Below, in pieces: positions 36,950-45,794 of a stretch of 64,000 nt of DNA. The stretch lies in contig JAAQVN010000001.1 in the NCBI GenBank assembly GCA_011754535.1, forward strand, positions 2,046,001 to 2,110,000, in the 5' to 3' direction. Made by a program: the position numbers and the translations under genes. Every line of letters begins with the position of its first letter. The first letter of the stretch is position 1. Source of the DNA: Enterobacter asburiae. GTDB lineage: Bacteria > Pseudomonadota > Gammaproteobacteria > Enterobacterales > Enterobacteriaceae. The notes beneath the pieces are model-generated. The model was not told the DNA's origin and made no database searches. It saw only the letters and a list, made by a program, of their open reading frames with translations.

Positions 36950-36981
36950 AACGCAGAAGGGCGAACCCTTCTGCGTGTCTT
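36950..36981. terminator. Terminator between ydhP and sodB
   Basis: ACGCAGAAGGG-CGAA-CCCTTCTGCGT perfect stem, T-rich on the plus side and A-rich on the other, so it can serve both genes. Confidence 0.88.
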
Positions 36982-37563
36982 TTACGCGGCGAAATTCTTC
37001 GCGACAAATTCCCAGTTAACCAGCGCCCAGAAGTGTTCCAGGTAGTTCGGGCGCGCGTTGCGGTAATCAATGTAGTAAGCGTGTTCCCACACGTCCACGG
37101 TCATCAGCGGCGTAGCGCTGGTGGTCAGCGGGGTGCCCGCGTTGGACGTGGACACGATAGCCAGTTTGCCATCCGCCTCTTTTACCAGCCACGTCCAGCC
37201 AGAACCGAAGTTCTTGATGGCTGCATCGGTAAACTTCGTCTTAAACTCGGCGAAGCTGCCAAAAGCGGCGTTAATGGCGGCCGCCAGCTCACCGGCAGGT
37301 TCGCCACCGGCATTGGGTGCCAGGCAGTGCCAGTAGAAGGTGTGGTTCCACACCTGAGCCGCGTTGTTAAAAACGCCACCCTCTGAGCTGCGAACGATCT
37401 CTTCCAGCGTTTTGCCTTCGAAATCGGTGCCCTTGATCAGGTTGTTCAGGTTGGTGACGTACGTCTGGTGATGTTTGCCGTAATGATATTCCAGGGTTTC
37501 CGCTGAAATGTGCGGTGCCAGGGCGTCTTTTGCATACGGTAGTGCAGGTAATTCGAACGACAT
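36982..37563 (-). CDS. sodB: Iron superoxide dismutase
   Basis: 193 residues from [10 protein letters not shown], as in E. coli SodB; the longer frame is leader. Iron ligands His27, the histidine in WNHTFYWHC, and Asp/His in VDVWEHAYY are present. It converts superoxide to hydrogen peroxide in the cytosol. The leader just before the ATG (AATAAGGAGAG, then AGCA) keeps the region that the sRNA RyhB pairs with in E. coli, so turnover under iron starvation is likely. Confidence 0.97.
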   Translation of the reverse strand: MSFELPALPYAKDALAPHISAETLEYHYGKHHQTYVTNLNNLIKGTDFEGKTLEEIVRSSEGGVFNNAAQVWNHTFYWHCLAPNAGGEPAGELAAAINAAFGSFAEFKTKFTDAAIKNFGSGWTWLVKEADGKLAIVSTSNAGTPLTTSATPLMTVDVWEHAYYIDYRNARPNYLEHFWALVNWEFVAKNFAA

Positions 37564-37656
37564 TGCTTCTCTCCTTATTGTATTTTGCGTTGCCAATAAC
37601 CACACAGACAACAGGGACAGGATAGCAAATTGAAAGGGTATGCAAAAGAGGAACTT

Positions 37657-37680
37657 ACCCTGCCACGGATGTGGCAGGGC
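37657..37680 (-). terminator. Hairpin after mepH
   Basis: CCCTGCCAC/GTGGCAGGG stem six bases after the mepH stop on the minus strand; the following T content is weak. Confidence 0.6.
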
Positions 37681-37685
37681 AGGGA

Positions 37686-38459
37686 TTAGCGAATGGTTTT
37701 TGGCGTCATCACGCGACGCGCGCCGACGTAGTGGCGCATCCAGTAGTCTTCACTGAGCGAGGTGATCTGAATATCCTGGCCGCTGCGCGGTGACTGGATG
37801 AATTTCCCGTTGCCAACGTAGACGCCGACGTGGTCAGCCGTGCCGCGACCCTGGGTACGGAAGAAGACCAAATCGCCGTTTTCCAGCTCCCCACGGTTAA
37901 CCGGTGACGCATCGCGCAGGTGATACATCTCGTTGGCGGTACGCGGAATGCGGAATTTAACCAGATCTTTATAGGCGTAATAGACGAGGCCGCTGCAGTC
38001 GAAACCGGTGCGCGGCGAGCTGCCGCCCCAGCGATAAGGTTTGCCAATCTGTCCCATCAGCTTATTCATCGCGGTTTTTTGCGCTTTTTGCACACGCACT
38101 TTATGCACATCCGCCAGTTTCGTCACCTTCGTGCATTTTGCTTTATGCCCTTTACGGGTAATGCATTTTTCTGTAACGAGGTTAGCGGCGGTCAGCGAAG
38201 CTTTATTTTTGGTGGTGCGGGTAGTGCGGGAAGATTTTGTTTTCGTCTTGCTGGAAGCGGTCTGTTTAGTCTGAGCGGTGGTTTTTTTCTTGACGTTCTT
38301 AGTGGTGGTTTTTTTCTTACGTTCTGTGGCTTTTACCAGATGGCTTTTTTGTACAGCAGATTGCCGCGCCTGCTGAGAGGCGTTTGCCGCTGGCGTGAAA
38401 GTGAGTGAAGTAAACAGTAAAGCACAGAGCGTGATCGAGATTTTAGTTATCCGCGCCAC
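37686..38459 (-). CDS. mepH: MepH, murein DD-endopeptidase (NlpC/P60)
   Basis: 257 residues (E. coli MepH/YdhO 271). The signal peptide ends near ANA-SQ. Then comes a very basic Lys/Thr/Ser-rich linker (about 40-100) and an NlpC/P60 domain (about 135-257) with the catalytic cysteine in [13 protein letters not shown], His in ADHVGVYVG and a further polar residue. It cuts D-Ala-mDAP cross-links during wall growth. The low-complexity linker is where length differs from E. coli. Confidence 0.95.
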   Translation of the reverse strand: MARITKISITLCALLFTSLTFTPAANASQQARQSAVQKSHLVKATERKKKTTTKNVKKKTTAQTKQTASSKTKTKSSRTTRTTKNKASLTAANLVTEKCITRKGHKAKCTKVTKLADVHKVRVQKAQKTAMNKLMGQIGKPYRWGGSSPRTGFDCSGLVYYAYKDLVKFRIPRTANEMYHLRDASPVNRGELENGDLVFFRTQGRGTADHVGVYVGNGKFIQSPRSGQDIQITSLSEDYWMRHYVGARRVMTPKTIR

Positions 38460-38797
38460 TGGGCAGTCCCCTGATATATGCAGGTCATCAATAATACCCG
38501 CGTGTGATTTACAAAGCCCGTCGATTCTAATCCATAAAAACCCGAGAAGTTAATAGCATTTTTCAATCTAAAAACCTGTTTCGTTAGCAAGTGCAAAAAA
38601 AATCATCGTTCTACCGCACAATTGTTCACTCCCTAAGCAAAACCCTGACGGTCGCAGGGGTAAACACCATTTGCAATGCAACTTTTGTAGAGTCGCGGTA
38701 AAATATATAAACGTGACGAAAATGTTATTTTCCGATGCCAGCCTGACCCGCTACAATGTCAGACTATTGCCGTAACAGAAGTTAAAGGAAGCAAGAC
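38460..38797. other. Divergent intergenic region, mepH / grxD
   Basis: 338 bases, AT-rich, with no ORF of note. A TAAAATAT -10-like word near 38699 could serve grxD. AAAGGA lies about ten bases before the grxD start. I see no RNA gene or operator that I can defend. Confidence 0.5.
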
Positions 38798-39145
38798 ATG
38801 AGCACCACTATTGAAAAAATCCAGCGCCAGATCGCTGAAAACCCGATTCTGCTGTATATGAAAGGTTCTCCGAAGCTGCCAAGCTGCGGCTTTTCCGCGC
38901 AAGCGGTTCAGGCGCTGTCAGCCTGTGGTGAGCGTTTTGCTTACGTTGATATCCTGCAGAACCCGGACATCCGCGCAGAGCTGCCAAAATACGCTAACTG
39001 GCCGACTTTCCCGCAGCTGTGGGTTGACGGCGAACTGGTTGGCGGCTGCGATATCCTGATTGAGATGTACCAGCGCGGCGAACTGCAGCAGCTGATCAAA
39101 GAGACGGCGGCGAAGTACAAAACCGAAGAGCCAGACGCTGAGTAA
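38798..39145 (+). CDS. grxD: Monothiol glutaredoxin Grx4
   Basis: 115 residues, as in E. coli GrxD. The monothiol active site CGFS begins at Cys30 (LPSCGFSAQAV). It binds a glutathione-ligated [2Fe-2S] cluster as a dimer or with BolA and delivers clusters in the cytosol. This complements the suf operon in the same window. A shared terminator with rnt follows. Confidence 0.97.
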   Translation: MSTTIEKIQRQIAENPILLYMKGSPKLPSCGFSAQAVQALSACGERFAYVDILQNPDIRAELPKYANWPTFPQLWVDGELVGGCDILIEMYQRGELQQLIKETAAKYKTEEPDAE

Positions 39146-39158
39146 TTTTCTGCGTTAA

Positions 39159-39190
39159 TAAAAAAGCGACCTGATAAGGTCGCTTTTTTT
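39159..39190. terminator. Bidirectional terminator between grxD and rnt
   Basis: AAAAAGCGACCT/AGGTCGCTTTTT with a short loop, with A-run and T-run; its T-run reaches the rnt stop codon. Confidence 0.9.
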
Positions 39191-39840
39191 TATTCTTCAC
39201 TGTCGCCCATCGGCAGCGGCCAACCGCCCAGACGCTTCCAGCGGTTGACGATCTCACAGAACAGCTCTGCGGTGCGCTCCGTGTCGTATAAGGCGGAGTG
39301 TGCCTGGGTGCCGTCAAACGGTATACCCGCCGTAATGCAGGCCTTTGATAACACCGTTTGTCCCAGCGCCAGGCCGCTCAGCGCGGCGGTGTCGAAGGTC
39401 ACAAACGGGTGGAAAGGGTTGCGCTTGAGCGACGCGCGCTCGGCTGCAGCCATGGTAAAGCTGTGATCGAAGGTGGCGTTATGGGCCACCATGATGGCGC
39501 GGCTGCAGTTGCTCTCTTTCATGCCTTTACGCACCATTTTAAAAATGGCGTGCAGCGCATCATATTCGCTGACTGCACCGCGCAGCGGGTTATGCGGATC
39601 GATACCGTTAAACGCCAGCGCCTCCGGCTGTAAGTTTGCCCCTTCGAAAGGTTCAACGTGGAAATGCAGCGTGGTGTCCGGTGTAAGCCAGCCCTGTTCA
39701 TCCATCTTCAGCGTGATGGCGGCAATTTCAAGCAGCGCATCGGTTTTAGCGTTAAATCCGGCTGTTTCTACATCAATGACAACGGGATAAAAACCACGAA
39801 AACGGTCGCACAGACCGCTAAATTGAGCGTTATCGGACAT
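39190..39840 (-). CDS. rnt: RNase T
   Basis: 216 residues (E. coli 215). DEDD exonuclease motifs: Exo [11 protein letters not shown], Exo [12 protein letters not shown], Exo [13 protein letters not shown]. It trims 3' ends of tRNA and 5S/23S rRNA and turns over the tRNA CCA end. It is downstream of gloA on the same strand with 94 bases between. Confidence 0.97.
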   Translation of the reverse strand: MSDNAQFSGLCDRFRGFYPVVIDVETAGFNAKTDALLEIAAITLKMDEQGWLTPDTTLHFHVEPFEGANLQPEALAFNGIDPHNPLRGAVSEYDALHAIFKMVRKGMKESNCSRAIMVAHNATFDHSFTMAAAERASLKRNPFHPFVTFDTAALSGLALGQTVLSKACITAGIPFDGTQAHSALYDTERTAELFCEIVNRWKRLGGWPLPMGDSEE

Positions 39841-39934
39841 CAGGGTCTCTTACCAGGGAAAAAGCAGAGCGCATTATGGCAAATTTTGCGGGGGGATGCA
39901 GTAAAACTACGGGCGCATGTTGCGCCCTGAGGGA

Positions 39935-40342
39935 TCAGTTGCCCAGACCGCGGCCCGCGTCTTTGGCTTCAATCAGCTCGATCTTGTAACCGTCCGGATC
40001 TTCGACAAACGCAATCACGGTGGTGCCACCTTTTACCGGGCCCGCTTCGCGCGTGACGTTACCGCCATTTTTGCGAATGCGTTCGCACGCTTCGGCCGCG
40101 TTGTCCACTTCCAGCGCGATATGGCCATAGGCGGTACCCAGCTCATAGCTGTCCACGCCCCAGTTGTAGGTCAGCTCAATGACCGATTCATCCGTTTCCG
40201 GGCCGTAACCCACGAACGCCAGCGAGTATTTGTATTCCGGGTTTTCGCTGGTGCGCAGCAGCTTCATGCCCAGGACGTTAGTGTAGAAATCGATCGAACG
40301 TTGCAGGTCGCCAACGCGCAGCATGGTGTGAAGTAGGCGCAT
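39935..40342 (-). CDS. gloA: Glyoxalase I
   Basis: 135 residues from [10 protein letters not shown], as in E. coli. All four nickel ligands are present at the known positions: His5, Glu56, His74 and Glu122. It isomerises the methylglyoxal-glutathione adduct to S-lactoylglutathione. In E. coli it is cotranscribed with nemRA, and the same order (nemR, nemA, gloA) is kept here, although a hairpin lies between nemA and gloA. Confidence 0.97.
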   Translation of the reverse strand: MRLLHTMLRVGDLQRSIDFYTNVLGMKLLRTSENPEYKYSLAFVGYGPETDESVIELTYNWGVDSYELGTAYGHIALEVDNAAEACERIRKNGGNVTREAGPVKGGTTVIAFVEDPDGYKIELIEAKDAGRGLGN

Positions 40343-40400
40343 AATTTCCTCATTAACCAATGGAATAGACTATTTTTTTTAACAGAAACGATGTTTTAGT

Positions 40401-40424
40401 ATAGCGGCGAAGTGTCGCCGCTAT
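40401..40424 (-). other. Hairpin between nemA and gloA
   Basis: ATAGCGGCGA/TCGCCGCTAT with a four-base loop, 19 bases after the nemA stop. No proper T-run, so it may attenuate or protect the transcript instead of ending it. Confidence 0.55.
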
Positions 40425-40442
40425 CAATGAACAATGGCAAGA

Positions 40443-41540
40443 TTACAGAGAAGGATAGTCGGTGTAGCCTTCCGCGCCGCCGCCGTAGAAGCTCTCAGGA
40501 CGCTGCGGGTTCAGGGCCGCTTTCTGCTGCAGACGGGCTACCAGATCCGGGTTGGCAATATAGTCGCGGCCAAATGCCACGGCGTCGATCAGCCCTTTAT
40601 TAATCAGGTCTTCGGCTTTCTCTGGGGTATAAGCACCCGCACCGATGATCACCCCGTGGAAGCGCTCGCGCACTTTCTGACGGAAGGCTTCTGTGTAAGG
40701 CTTGCCGCCAGCCCAGTCCGGCTCGGACATGTGCAGATAAGCGATGCCACGTTTAGCCAGTTCTTCGATCAGGTACAGGGCATCGGCTTCTTCGTTCGGA
40801 CCGTTGTCGACGTTCTGGAAAGAACCGATTGGGGAGACGCGGATCCCGATACGGTCCGGGCTCCACTCCTGGCATACGGCGTCAACCACTTCCAGCACCA
40901 GGCGAGCGCGGTTTTCGACACTGCCGCCGTACTGGTCGGTGCGATGGTTAGACGACGGTGACAGGAACTGGTGCAGCAGGTAACCGTGCGCGGAGTGCAG
41001 CTCAATCAGGTCAAAACCGGCTTCACGGGCGTTGGCTACGGCCTGGCGGAAATCGTTCACGATACCCGGGATCTCGTCCAGCTCCAGCGCGCGTGGCGTA
41101 GAGGTATCGACGCGGATCGCGTTGCCGTTTTCATCGCGCAGCGAGGTACGGGTATTCGCATTCAGGGCAGACGCTGAAACCGGTGCCTGACCGCCAGGCT
41201 GTATGCTGCTGTGGGAGATACGACCGGTATGCCACAACTGGACCGCAATGCGACCCTCTTCAGCGTGAACACCCGCGGTGATTTTCTGCCATGCGGCGAT
41301 CTGCTCCGGGCTGTGCAGCCCCGGTGCACCCGCATATCCCTTGGCCTGAGCAGAAATCTGCGTAGCTTCGGTGATAATCAGGCCAGAGCTGGCGCGCTGA
41401 CGATAGTATTCACCCATCAGTGGGGTTGGGATGTCACCCGGCTCAATGCTGCGCAGACGGGTAAGCGGAGCCATAAACACGCGGTTTGGCGCGGTGACGG
41501 CACCCACTTTTAAAGGGGTAAATAATTTTTCAGCTGACAT
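40443..41540 (-). CDS. nemA: NemA, N-ethylmaleimide reductase (old yellow enzyme)
   Basis: 365 residues (E. coli 365). FMN-dependent TIM barrel with N-terminal [20 protein letters not shown] and [15 protein letters not shown]; the HSAH region supplies active-site groups. It reduces electrophiles such as N-ethylmaleimide, glyoxals and nitro compounds with NADPH. It is second gene of the nemRA operon, with an additional NemR-like site in the 53-base gap before it. Confidence 0.96.
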   Translation of the reverse strand: MSAEKLFTPLKVGAVTAPNRVFMAPLTRLRSIEPGDIPTPLMGEYYRQRASSGLIITEATQISAQAKGYAGAPGLHSPEQIAAWQKITAGVHAEEGRIAVQLWHTGRISHSSIQPGGQAPVSASALNANTRTSLRDENGNAIRVDTSTPRALELDEIPGIVNDFRQAVANAREAGFDLIELHSAHGYLLHQFLSPSSNHRTDQYGGSVENRARLVLEVVDAVCQEWSPDRIGIRVSPIGSFQNVDNGPNEEADALYLIEELAKRGIAYLHMSEPDWAGGKPYTEAFRQKVRERFHGVIIGAGAYTPEKAEDLINKGLIDAVAFGRDYIANPDLVARLQQKAALNPQRPESFYGGGAEGYTDYPSL

Positions 41541-41552
41541 AAAGACTCCTGA

Positions 41553-41569
41553 GTAGACCAGTCGACTAG
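41553..41569. promoter_or_regulatory. Second NemR-like site, between nemR and nemA
   Basis: GTAGACCAGTCGACTAG resembles the main nemR operator TAGACCGTTCGGTCTA in its left half (TAGACC) and has a partial right half. It lies just upstream of the nemA ribosome-binding site. It could give nemA separate control. Confidence 0.4.
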
Positions 41570-41593
41570 TAATAATGGAAATAAAAACGCCTG

Positions 41594-42193
41594 CTAAGCG
41601 CCAGGCGCAGTAATCGTACTTTTCACATGCGCCAGCGCGCTTTCGAGCGGCACGGCACTGCGAGAAATTTTAGCCTGCAGGTTGGCCCCTAACCAGAGAG
41701 AGTAGAGCACCTGAGCCTGCGTTAAGGGATCGCCGGGGAAGGCGAGCGTATTTTCTTCGCGCCCCTTCGCCAGCGCCTGTGCCAGAAGGGCGATAACGCC
41801 GCTGGCGCCTTTATCCATTGCCGTGCGCATATCTTCTGAGAGATCGCACACTTCGGCAGAGAGTTTAACCGTCAGGCATCCGCTGATAATGCCCTGCTGA
41901 CAGAACTGGTTCAGCGTTTCCTGATAGTAGTTCAGAACACGATCCCGATAGTTACCTTTCCCCGTGGCGAAGTGGGTCGCGAGGCGCTGGTGGTAGGCAG
42001 CATAGTGCCGCTCCAGCATCGCCACGCCAAAGGCCTCTTTGGACCGGAAGTAGTGATAGAACGACCCTTTCGGTACCTCAGCGGTTTTTAATAGCTCACT
42101 CAGCCCCATACCGGTAAAGCCGCGGTGCATGCACAGCCGCTCGCCGGTCGCCAGGAGATGTTCTCGGGTATCGTGTTCAGTATTTCTGCTCAT
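41594..42193 (-). CDS. nemR: NemR, TetR-family electrophile sensor
   Basis: 199 residues (E. coli 199). N-terminal TetR helix-turn-helix ([20 protein letters not shown]). Cys106 and Lys175, which form the reversible sulfenamide link on reaction with bleach or methylglyoxal in E. coli NemR, are both conserved at those positions. It represses nemRA-gloA until modified. The operator palindrome is 13 bases upstream. Confidence 0.96.
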   Translation of the reverse strand: MSRNTEHDTREHLLATGERLCMHRGFTGMGLSELLKTAEVPKGSFYHYFRSKEAFGVAMLERHYAAYHQRLATHFATGKGNYRDRVLNYYQETLNQFCQQGIISGCLTVKLSAEVCDLSEDMRTAMDKGASGVIALLAQALAKGREENTLAFPGDPLTQAQVLYSLWLGANLQAKISRSAVPLESALAHVKSTITAPGA

Positions 42194-42206
42194 GGATTCA
42201 CTCTAA

Positions 42207-42222
42207 TAGACCGTTCGGTCTA
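42207..42222. promoter_or_regulatory. NemR operator
   Basis: TAGACCGTTCGGTCTA, a perfect 16-base palindrome, sits in the 41-base gap between the phosphoethanolamine transferase stop and nemR. It matches the NemR box known upstream of E. coli nemR. Confidence 0.88.
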
Positions 42223-42234
42223 ATGCAAGCTCTG

Positions 42235-43860
42235 TTACTGGCGACACGCGTTCAGAATGTCCAGCTGTTGCTGATAAACGCTTGATTTAACGTCCATCAT
42301 GCCCAGCACCGTCGAGAATAAATTGTCCTGCGAAACCGCATTTTTTGCTGCGTGGTCGCGTAAACACTGCTCGTTGATGCCAAAGTTTTTCGCATAGTCC
42401 GGGGACAGCCAGAACATAAACGGAATGTGCGTCTGCTGCTCCGGCGCCAGCATGTACGGCGTGCCGTGCAGATAAATACCGCTCTCACCGAGCGATTCCC
42501 CGTGATCCGAGAGGTAAATCAGCGCGGTGTTCATGTTCGCCTGACGGGCTTTCAGTGCGTCAATGGTTTTGCTGACCATGCTGTCGGTATACAGAATGGT
42601 ATTGTCATAGGTGTTCATCAGCGCCTGATGATCGCAATCCTGAATCTCATTGGTATCGCAGGTGGGGGTGAATTTACGGAAATTATCCGGGTAACGGCGA
42701 TAGTACGCCGGGCCGTGGCTACCCATCAGATGGATAACCAGCACCGTGTCCTGCTTCAGACCGTCCAGCACGTTGTCCAGGCGGTAGAAGTTCACGTCAT
42801 CTATACAGGATTGGTCTTTGCAGAACTGATCCAGCTTCCACTGCGTCATGTCGGTATGGGGAATACGATCGCACGCGCCTTTACAGCCACCGTCGTTGTC
42901 GCGCCACAGGAGGTTGAAACCCGCATGCTTGAGCACGTCGAGCAGCCCTTCCTGATGGTGCGCCAGGTCGGCATCGTATTTGCTGCGCGTCATACCGGAG
43001 AACATGCAGGGAACGGATACGGCGGTTTCAGTGCCGCACGACGAAGCCTGGGGGAAGTTGATCACATCCTGCTTTTTCAGTTCGGGGTTGGTTTCACGGC
43101 CGTAGCCATTCAGGGAGTAGTTCGCCGCGCGCGACGCTTCGCCGATGACCAGCACCAGAACGGTTTTCTTGTGCTGACCCGAAATCAGCGCGCCTTTGTG
43201 CGCATCTTCGCCAATCCGTACCAGCGTTTGATCGCCGGCAAACCAGCGCATTTTGCTGTATTTCAACACGGCGCTGACGTAGTTCGCCGGGGTGACCATT
43301 TTGACGATGCTTTTATTATTGCGGAACAGCGATGCGTAATCTTTATAAAACACGGCGGCGATAAGAATAATCACCAGCAGGGCACCGAGCATCGCAGCAA
43401 CGCGCGTCAGCAGGGCGTACCACCATTTTCCGGTACGAATACGGGTCAGCGCCAGCACCAGGGATGGAACAAGACCGGCTATGACAATCCACAGAATCAT
43501 CTGTGGGGTCACCAGGGCGGTGGCTTCCTGGGAGTTAGTTTCGAACACGTTCACAATCATGTTTTGATCGATGACCGCGCCGTAGGTAAACATAAAATAA
43601 GTTGCCGCAGCGCACCCGACGGTTAAGACGATCAGCAGCGGCTTGCGGATATACGGAATATTGAGCAGGCTAAAAACAATTACCCAGCCACAAAACAGCA
43701 CCACCGGTACGGACGCGGCAAAGAGAATGTCGTGTAGATGAGCAGGGGCAATAATGGCCCAGCTGCGCTGAATAAACAGCCCGTTTAGCAGCGTAAAGAA
43801 GAGTGCACAGCCCAGAGTGAATTTAATGTCGTTACACTGTAACTTTTTACTTAACCACAT
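42235..43860 (-). CDS. eptA: EptA-family phosphoethanolamine transferase
   Basis: 541 residues from MWLSKKLQCN; a TTG three codons earlier is a less likely start. Five membrane segments (residues 1 to about 180) are followed by a periplasmic alkaline-phosphatase-like domain. The acceptor threonine lies in SCGTETAVSVPCM, and zinc-site motifs are NDGGCKGACDR, YLSDHGESLG and YLHGTPY. It adds phosphoethanolamine to lipid A, which lowers polymyxin binding. It is closer to EptA than to MCR-9 as I recall them. In K-12 eptA is elsewhere (with basSR); here it sits upstream of and in line with nemR, without basSR. Confidence 0.88.
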   Translation of the reverse strand: MWLSKKLQCNDIKFTLGCALFFTLLNGLFIQRSWAIIAPAHLHDILFAASVPVVLFCGWVIVFSLLNIPYIRKPLLIVLTVGCAAATYFMFTYGAVIDQNMIVNVFETNSQEATALVTPQMILWIVIAGLVPSLVLALTRIRTGKWWYALLTRVAAMLGALLVIILIAAVFYKDYASLFRNNKSIVKMVTPANYVSAVLKYSKMRWFAGDQTLVRIGEDAHKGALISGQHKKTVLVLVIGEASRAANYSLNGYGRETNPELKKQDVINFPQASSCGTETAVSVPCMFSGMTRSKYDADLAHHQEGLLDVLKHAGFNLLWRDNDGGCKGACDRIPHTDMTQWKLDQFCKDQSCIDDVNFYRLDNVLDGLKQDTVLVIHLMGSHGPAYYRRYPDNFRKFTPTCDTNEIQDCDHQALMNTYDNTILYTDSMVSKTIDALKARQANMNTALIYLSDHGESLGESGIYLHGTPYMLAPEQQTHIPFMFWLSPDYAKNFGINEQCLRDHAAKNAVSQDNLFSTVLGMMDVKSSVYQQQLDILNACRQ

Positions 43861-44009
43861 CGATCGCAAAACCTGTCATTGTATTGATGTGGCGAGTATA
43901 GAGAGTGAAGATTAGTGAAACCTTAATGCCATAAAACTGTGGTAAAGCCCTTGCACGCGGCGCTGTTAGCGTCTTCACTGTAGGTGAGAGTGGTTAACCG
44001 GAGGTGAGT

Positions 44010-44249
44010 GTGGCAGAGCAACTGGAGTTTTTCCCCATCCAGAGCCCGTGCCGGGGGATTTGTCAGGTAGATGAGCGCGGTTATTGCCGCGGGTGCATGC
44101 GTACCCGTGACGAGCGTTTTAACTGGCAAAACTTCAGCGACACGCAAAAGCAGGAGGTGCTCCGCCTCTGCCGGCAGCGACTTCTGCGCAAAATCCGCGC
44201 AAACAAAGCCAGCGAGGCCGAAGAACCCCAGCAACCTTCACTGTTTTAA
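44010..44249 (+). CDS. ydhL: YdhL, DUF1289 protein
   Basis: 79 residues when started at the GTG of MAEQLEFFPIQS, the E. coli length; GGAGG is about six bases upstream. A GTG two codons earlier is possible but crowds the Shine-Dalgarno. Four cysteines (PCRGICQVDERGYCRGCMRT) suggest a metal site. Function unknown. ydhF follows 48 bases later. Confidence 0.92.
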   Translation: MAEQLEFFPIQSPCRGICQVDERGYCRGCMRTRDERFNWQNFSDTQKQEVLRLCRQRLLRKIRANKASEAEEPQQPSLF

Positions 44250-44297
44250 TGCGGTAATTGCGTATACTCATGACATCACGTCCTTGAGGAAAATGTT

Positions 44298-45194
44298 ATG
44301 GTTCAGCGAATTACCCTTGCCCCCCAGGGGCCAGAATTCTCCCGTTTTGTGATGGGCTACTGGCGCCTGATGGACTGGAATATGTCCCCCCTCCAGCTGG
44401 CAAGCTTTATTGAAGAGCACCTCGATTTAGGCATCACCACGGTCGATCATGCGGATATTTACGGAGGCTATCAGTGCGAGGCCGCCTTTGGCGAGGCACT
44501 CAAGCTGGTTCCGGCGCTGCGCGATCGCATGGAGATCGTCACAAAATGTGGGATTGCCACCACGGCAAAACCTGAACATGCCCTCGGTCACTACATCACC
44601 GACAGCGCCCATATCATCAAGAGCGCCGAGCAGTCTCTGGTCAATCTGGCAACCGATCGTATCGACCTGCTGCTGATTCACCGTCCTGACCCGTTGATGG
44701 ATGCCGATGAGGTGGCGGAAGCCTTCCTGAGCCTGCATCAGAGCGGGAAAGTGCGACACTTCGGCGTCTCCAACTTTACCCCGGCCCAGTTTGCGCTGCT
44801 TCAGTCTCGTCTGCCGTTTACCCTGGCCACTAACCAGGTTGAAATCTCCCCGGTACACCAGCCGCTGCTGCTGGACGGTACGCTCGATCAGCTGCAGCAG
44901 CTGCGCATTCGCCCGATGGCCTGGTCCTGCCTGGGCGGTGGACGCCTGTTTAATGACGAGGCGTTCCAGCCGCTGCGCAATGAGCTGGAAACCATCGCCC
45001 GCGAGCTGAACGCGGAGAGTATCGAACAGGTGGTTTATGCCTGGATCCTGCGTCTCCCGTCAAAACCGCTGCCGATTATTGGCTCCGGAAAAATTGAACG
45101 CGTCCGTTCCGCTCTGGCCGCCGAAGAGCTGCAAATGACCCGCCAGCAGTGGTTCCGCATCCGCAAGGCCGCGCTGGGTTACGACGTGCCATAA
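44298..45194 (+). CDS. ydhF: YdhF, aldo-keto reductase
   Basis: 298 residues (E. coli 298). TIM-barrel aldo/keto reductase with the catalytic Asp and Tyr in DHADIYGGY, Lys in EIVTKCGI and a nucleotide site near PLPIIGSGKIERV. The physiological substrate is unknown; an NADPH-dependent carbonyl reductase role fits its place beside nemA and gloA. Confidence 0.94.
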   Translation: MVQRITLAPQGPEFSRFVMGYWRLMDWNMSPLQLASFIEEHLDLGITTVDHADIYGGYQCEAAFGEALKLVPALRDRMEIVTKCGIATTAKPEHALGHYITDSAHIIKSAEQSLVNLATDRIDLLLIHRPDPLMDADEVAEAFLSLHQSGKVRHFGVSNFTPAQFALLQSRLPFTLATNQVEISPVHQPLLLDGTLDQLQQLRIRPMAWSCLGGGRLFNDEAFQPLRNELETIARELNAESIEQVVYAWILRLPSKPLPIIGSGKIERVRSALAAEELQMTRQQWFRIRKAALGYDVP

Positions 45195-45275
45195 ACCGCC
45201 AGATGGTGACTTTCCGGTGAAATCTGTGCCCCTGGTATACACTTAAGGGGCAAAAAATAACCCGCGGAGGTCATT

Positions 45276-45794
45276 ATGAAGCGTTTTGCTCTGGCAATGG
45301 TCGCGCTGGTTGTTTGCGCAGGGGCGCAGGCAGCCAGCGACGAAGTAGAAATGAATCTCGTCACCTCACAGGGGGTGGGTCAGTCAATCGGGACGGTGAA
45401 AATCACTGAGACCGATAAAGGGCTGGAATTCGCACCCGATCTTAAAGCACTCCCGCCGGGCGAACACGGCTTTCACGTTCATGCCAAAGGGAGCTGTCAG
45501 CCAGCCATGAAAGAGGGTAAACCGTCGGCGGCGGAAGCAGCAGGGGGCCACCTCGACCCGCAGAACTCAGGTAAACATGAAGGGCCTGACGGAATGGGGC
45601 ACCTGGGCGACTTGCCGGTGCTGGTGGTAAACAATGACGGTAAAGCCACGGATCCGGTCGTGGCCCCGCGGCTTAAAAAGCTGGATGAGGTCAAAGGCAA
45701 AGCGCTGATGATCCATGTGGGCGGGGATAACATGTCCGATCAGCCTAAACCGCTTGGCGGCGGTGGGGCACGCTATGCCTGCGGCGTAATCTGA
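45276..45794 (+). CDS. sodC: Periplasmic Cu/Zn superoxide dismutase
   Basis: 172 residues (E. coli SodC 173). The signal peptide ends at AQA-AS. Metal ligands lie in [27 protein letters not shown] and [11 protein letters not shown], and two cysteines form the intrasubunit bond. It removes superoxide in the periplasm. Its 3' end overlaps ydhK tail to tail by 22 bases. Confidence 0.97.
   Translation: MKRFALAMVALVVCAGAQAASDEVEMNLVTSQGVGQSIGTVKITETDKGLEFAPDLKALPPGEHGFHVHAKGSCQPAMKEGKPSAAEAAGGHLDPQNSGKHEGPDGMGHLGDLPVLVVNNDGKATDPVVAPRLKKLDEVKGKALMIHVGGDNMSDQPKPLGGGGARYACGVI

Noticed and set aside
42235..43860. MCR-9/MCR-10 type mobile colistin resistance gene
   Set aside because: Sequence as recalled for MCR-9 differs widely; this one is closer to chromosomal EptA, and no mobile element flanks it.
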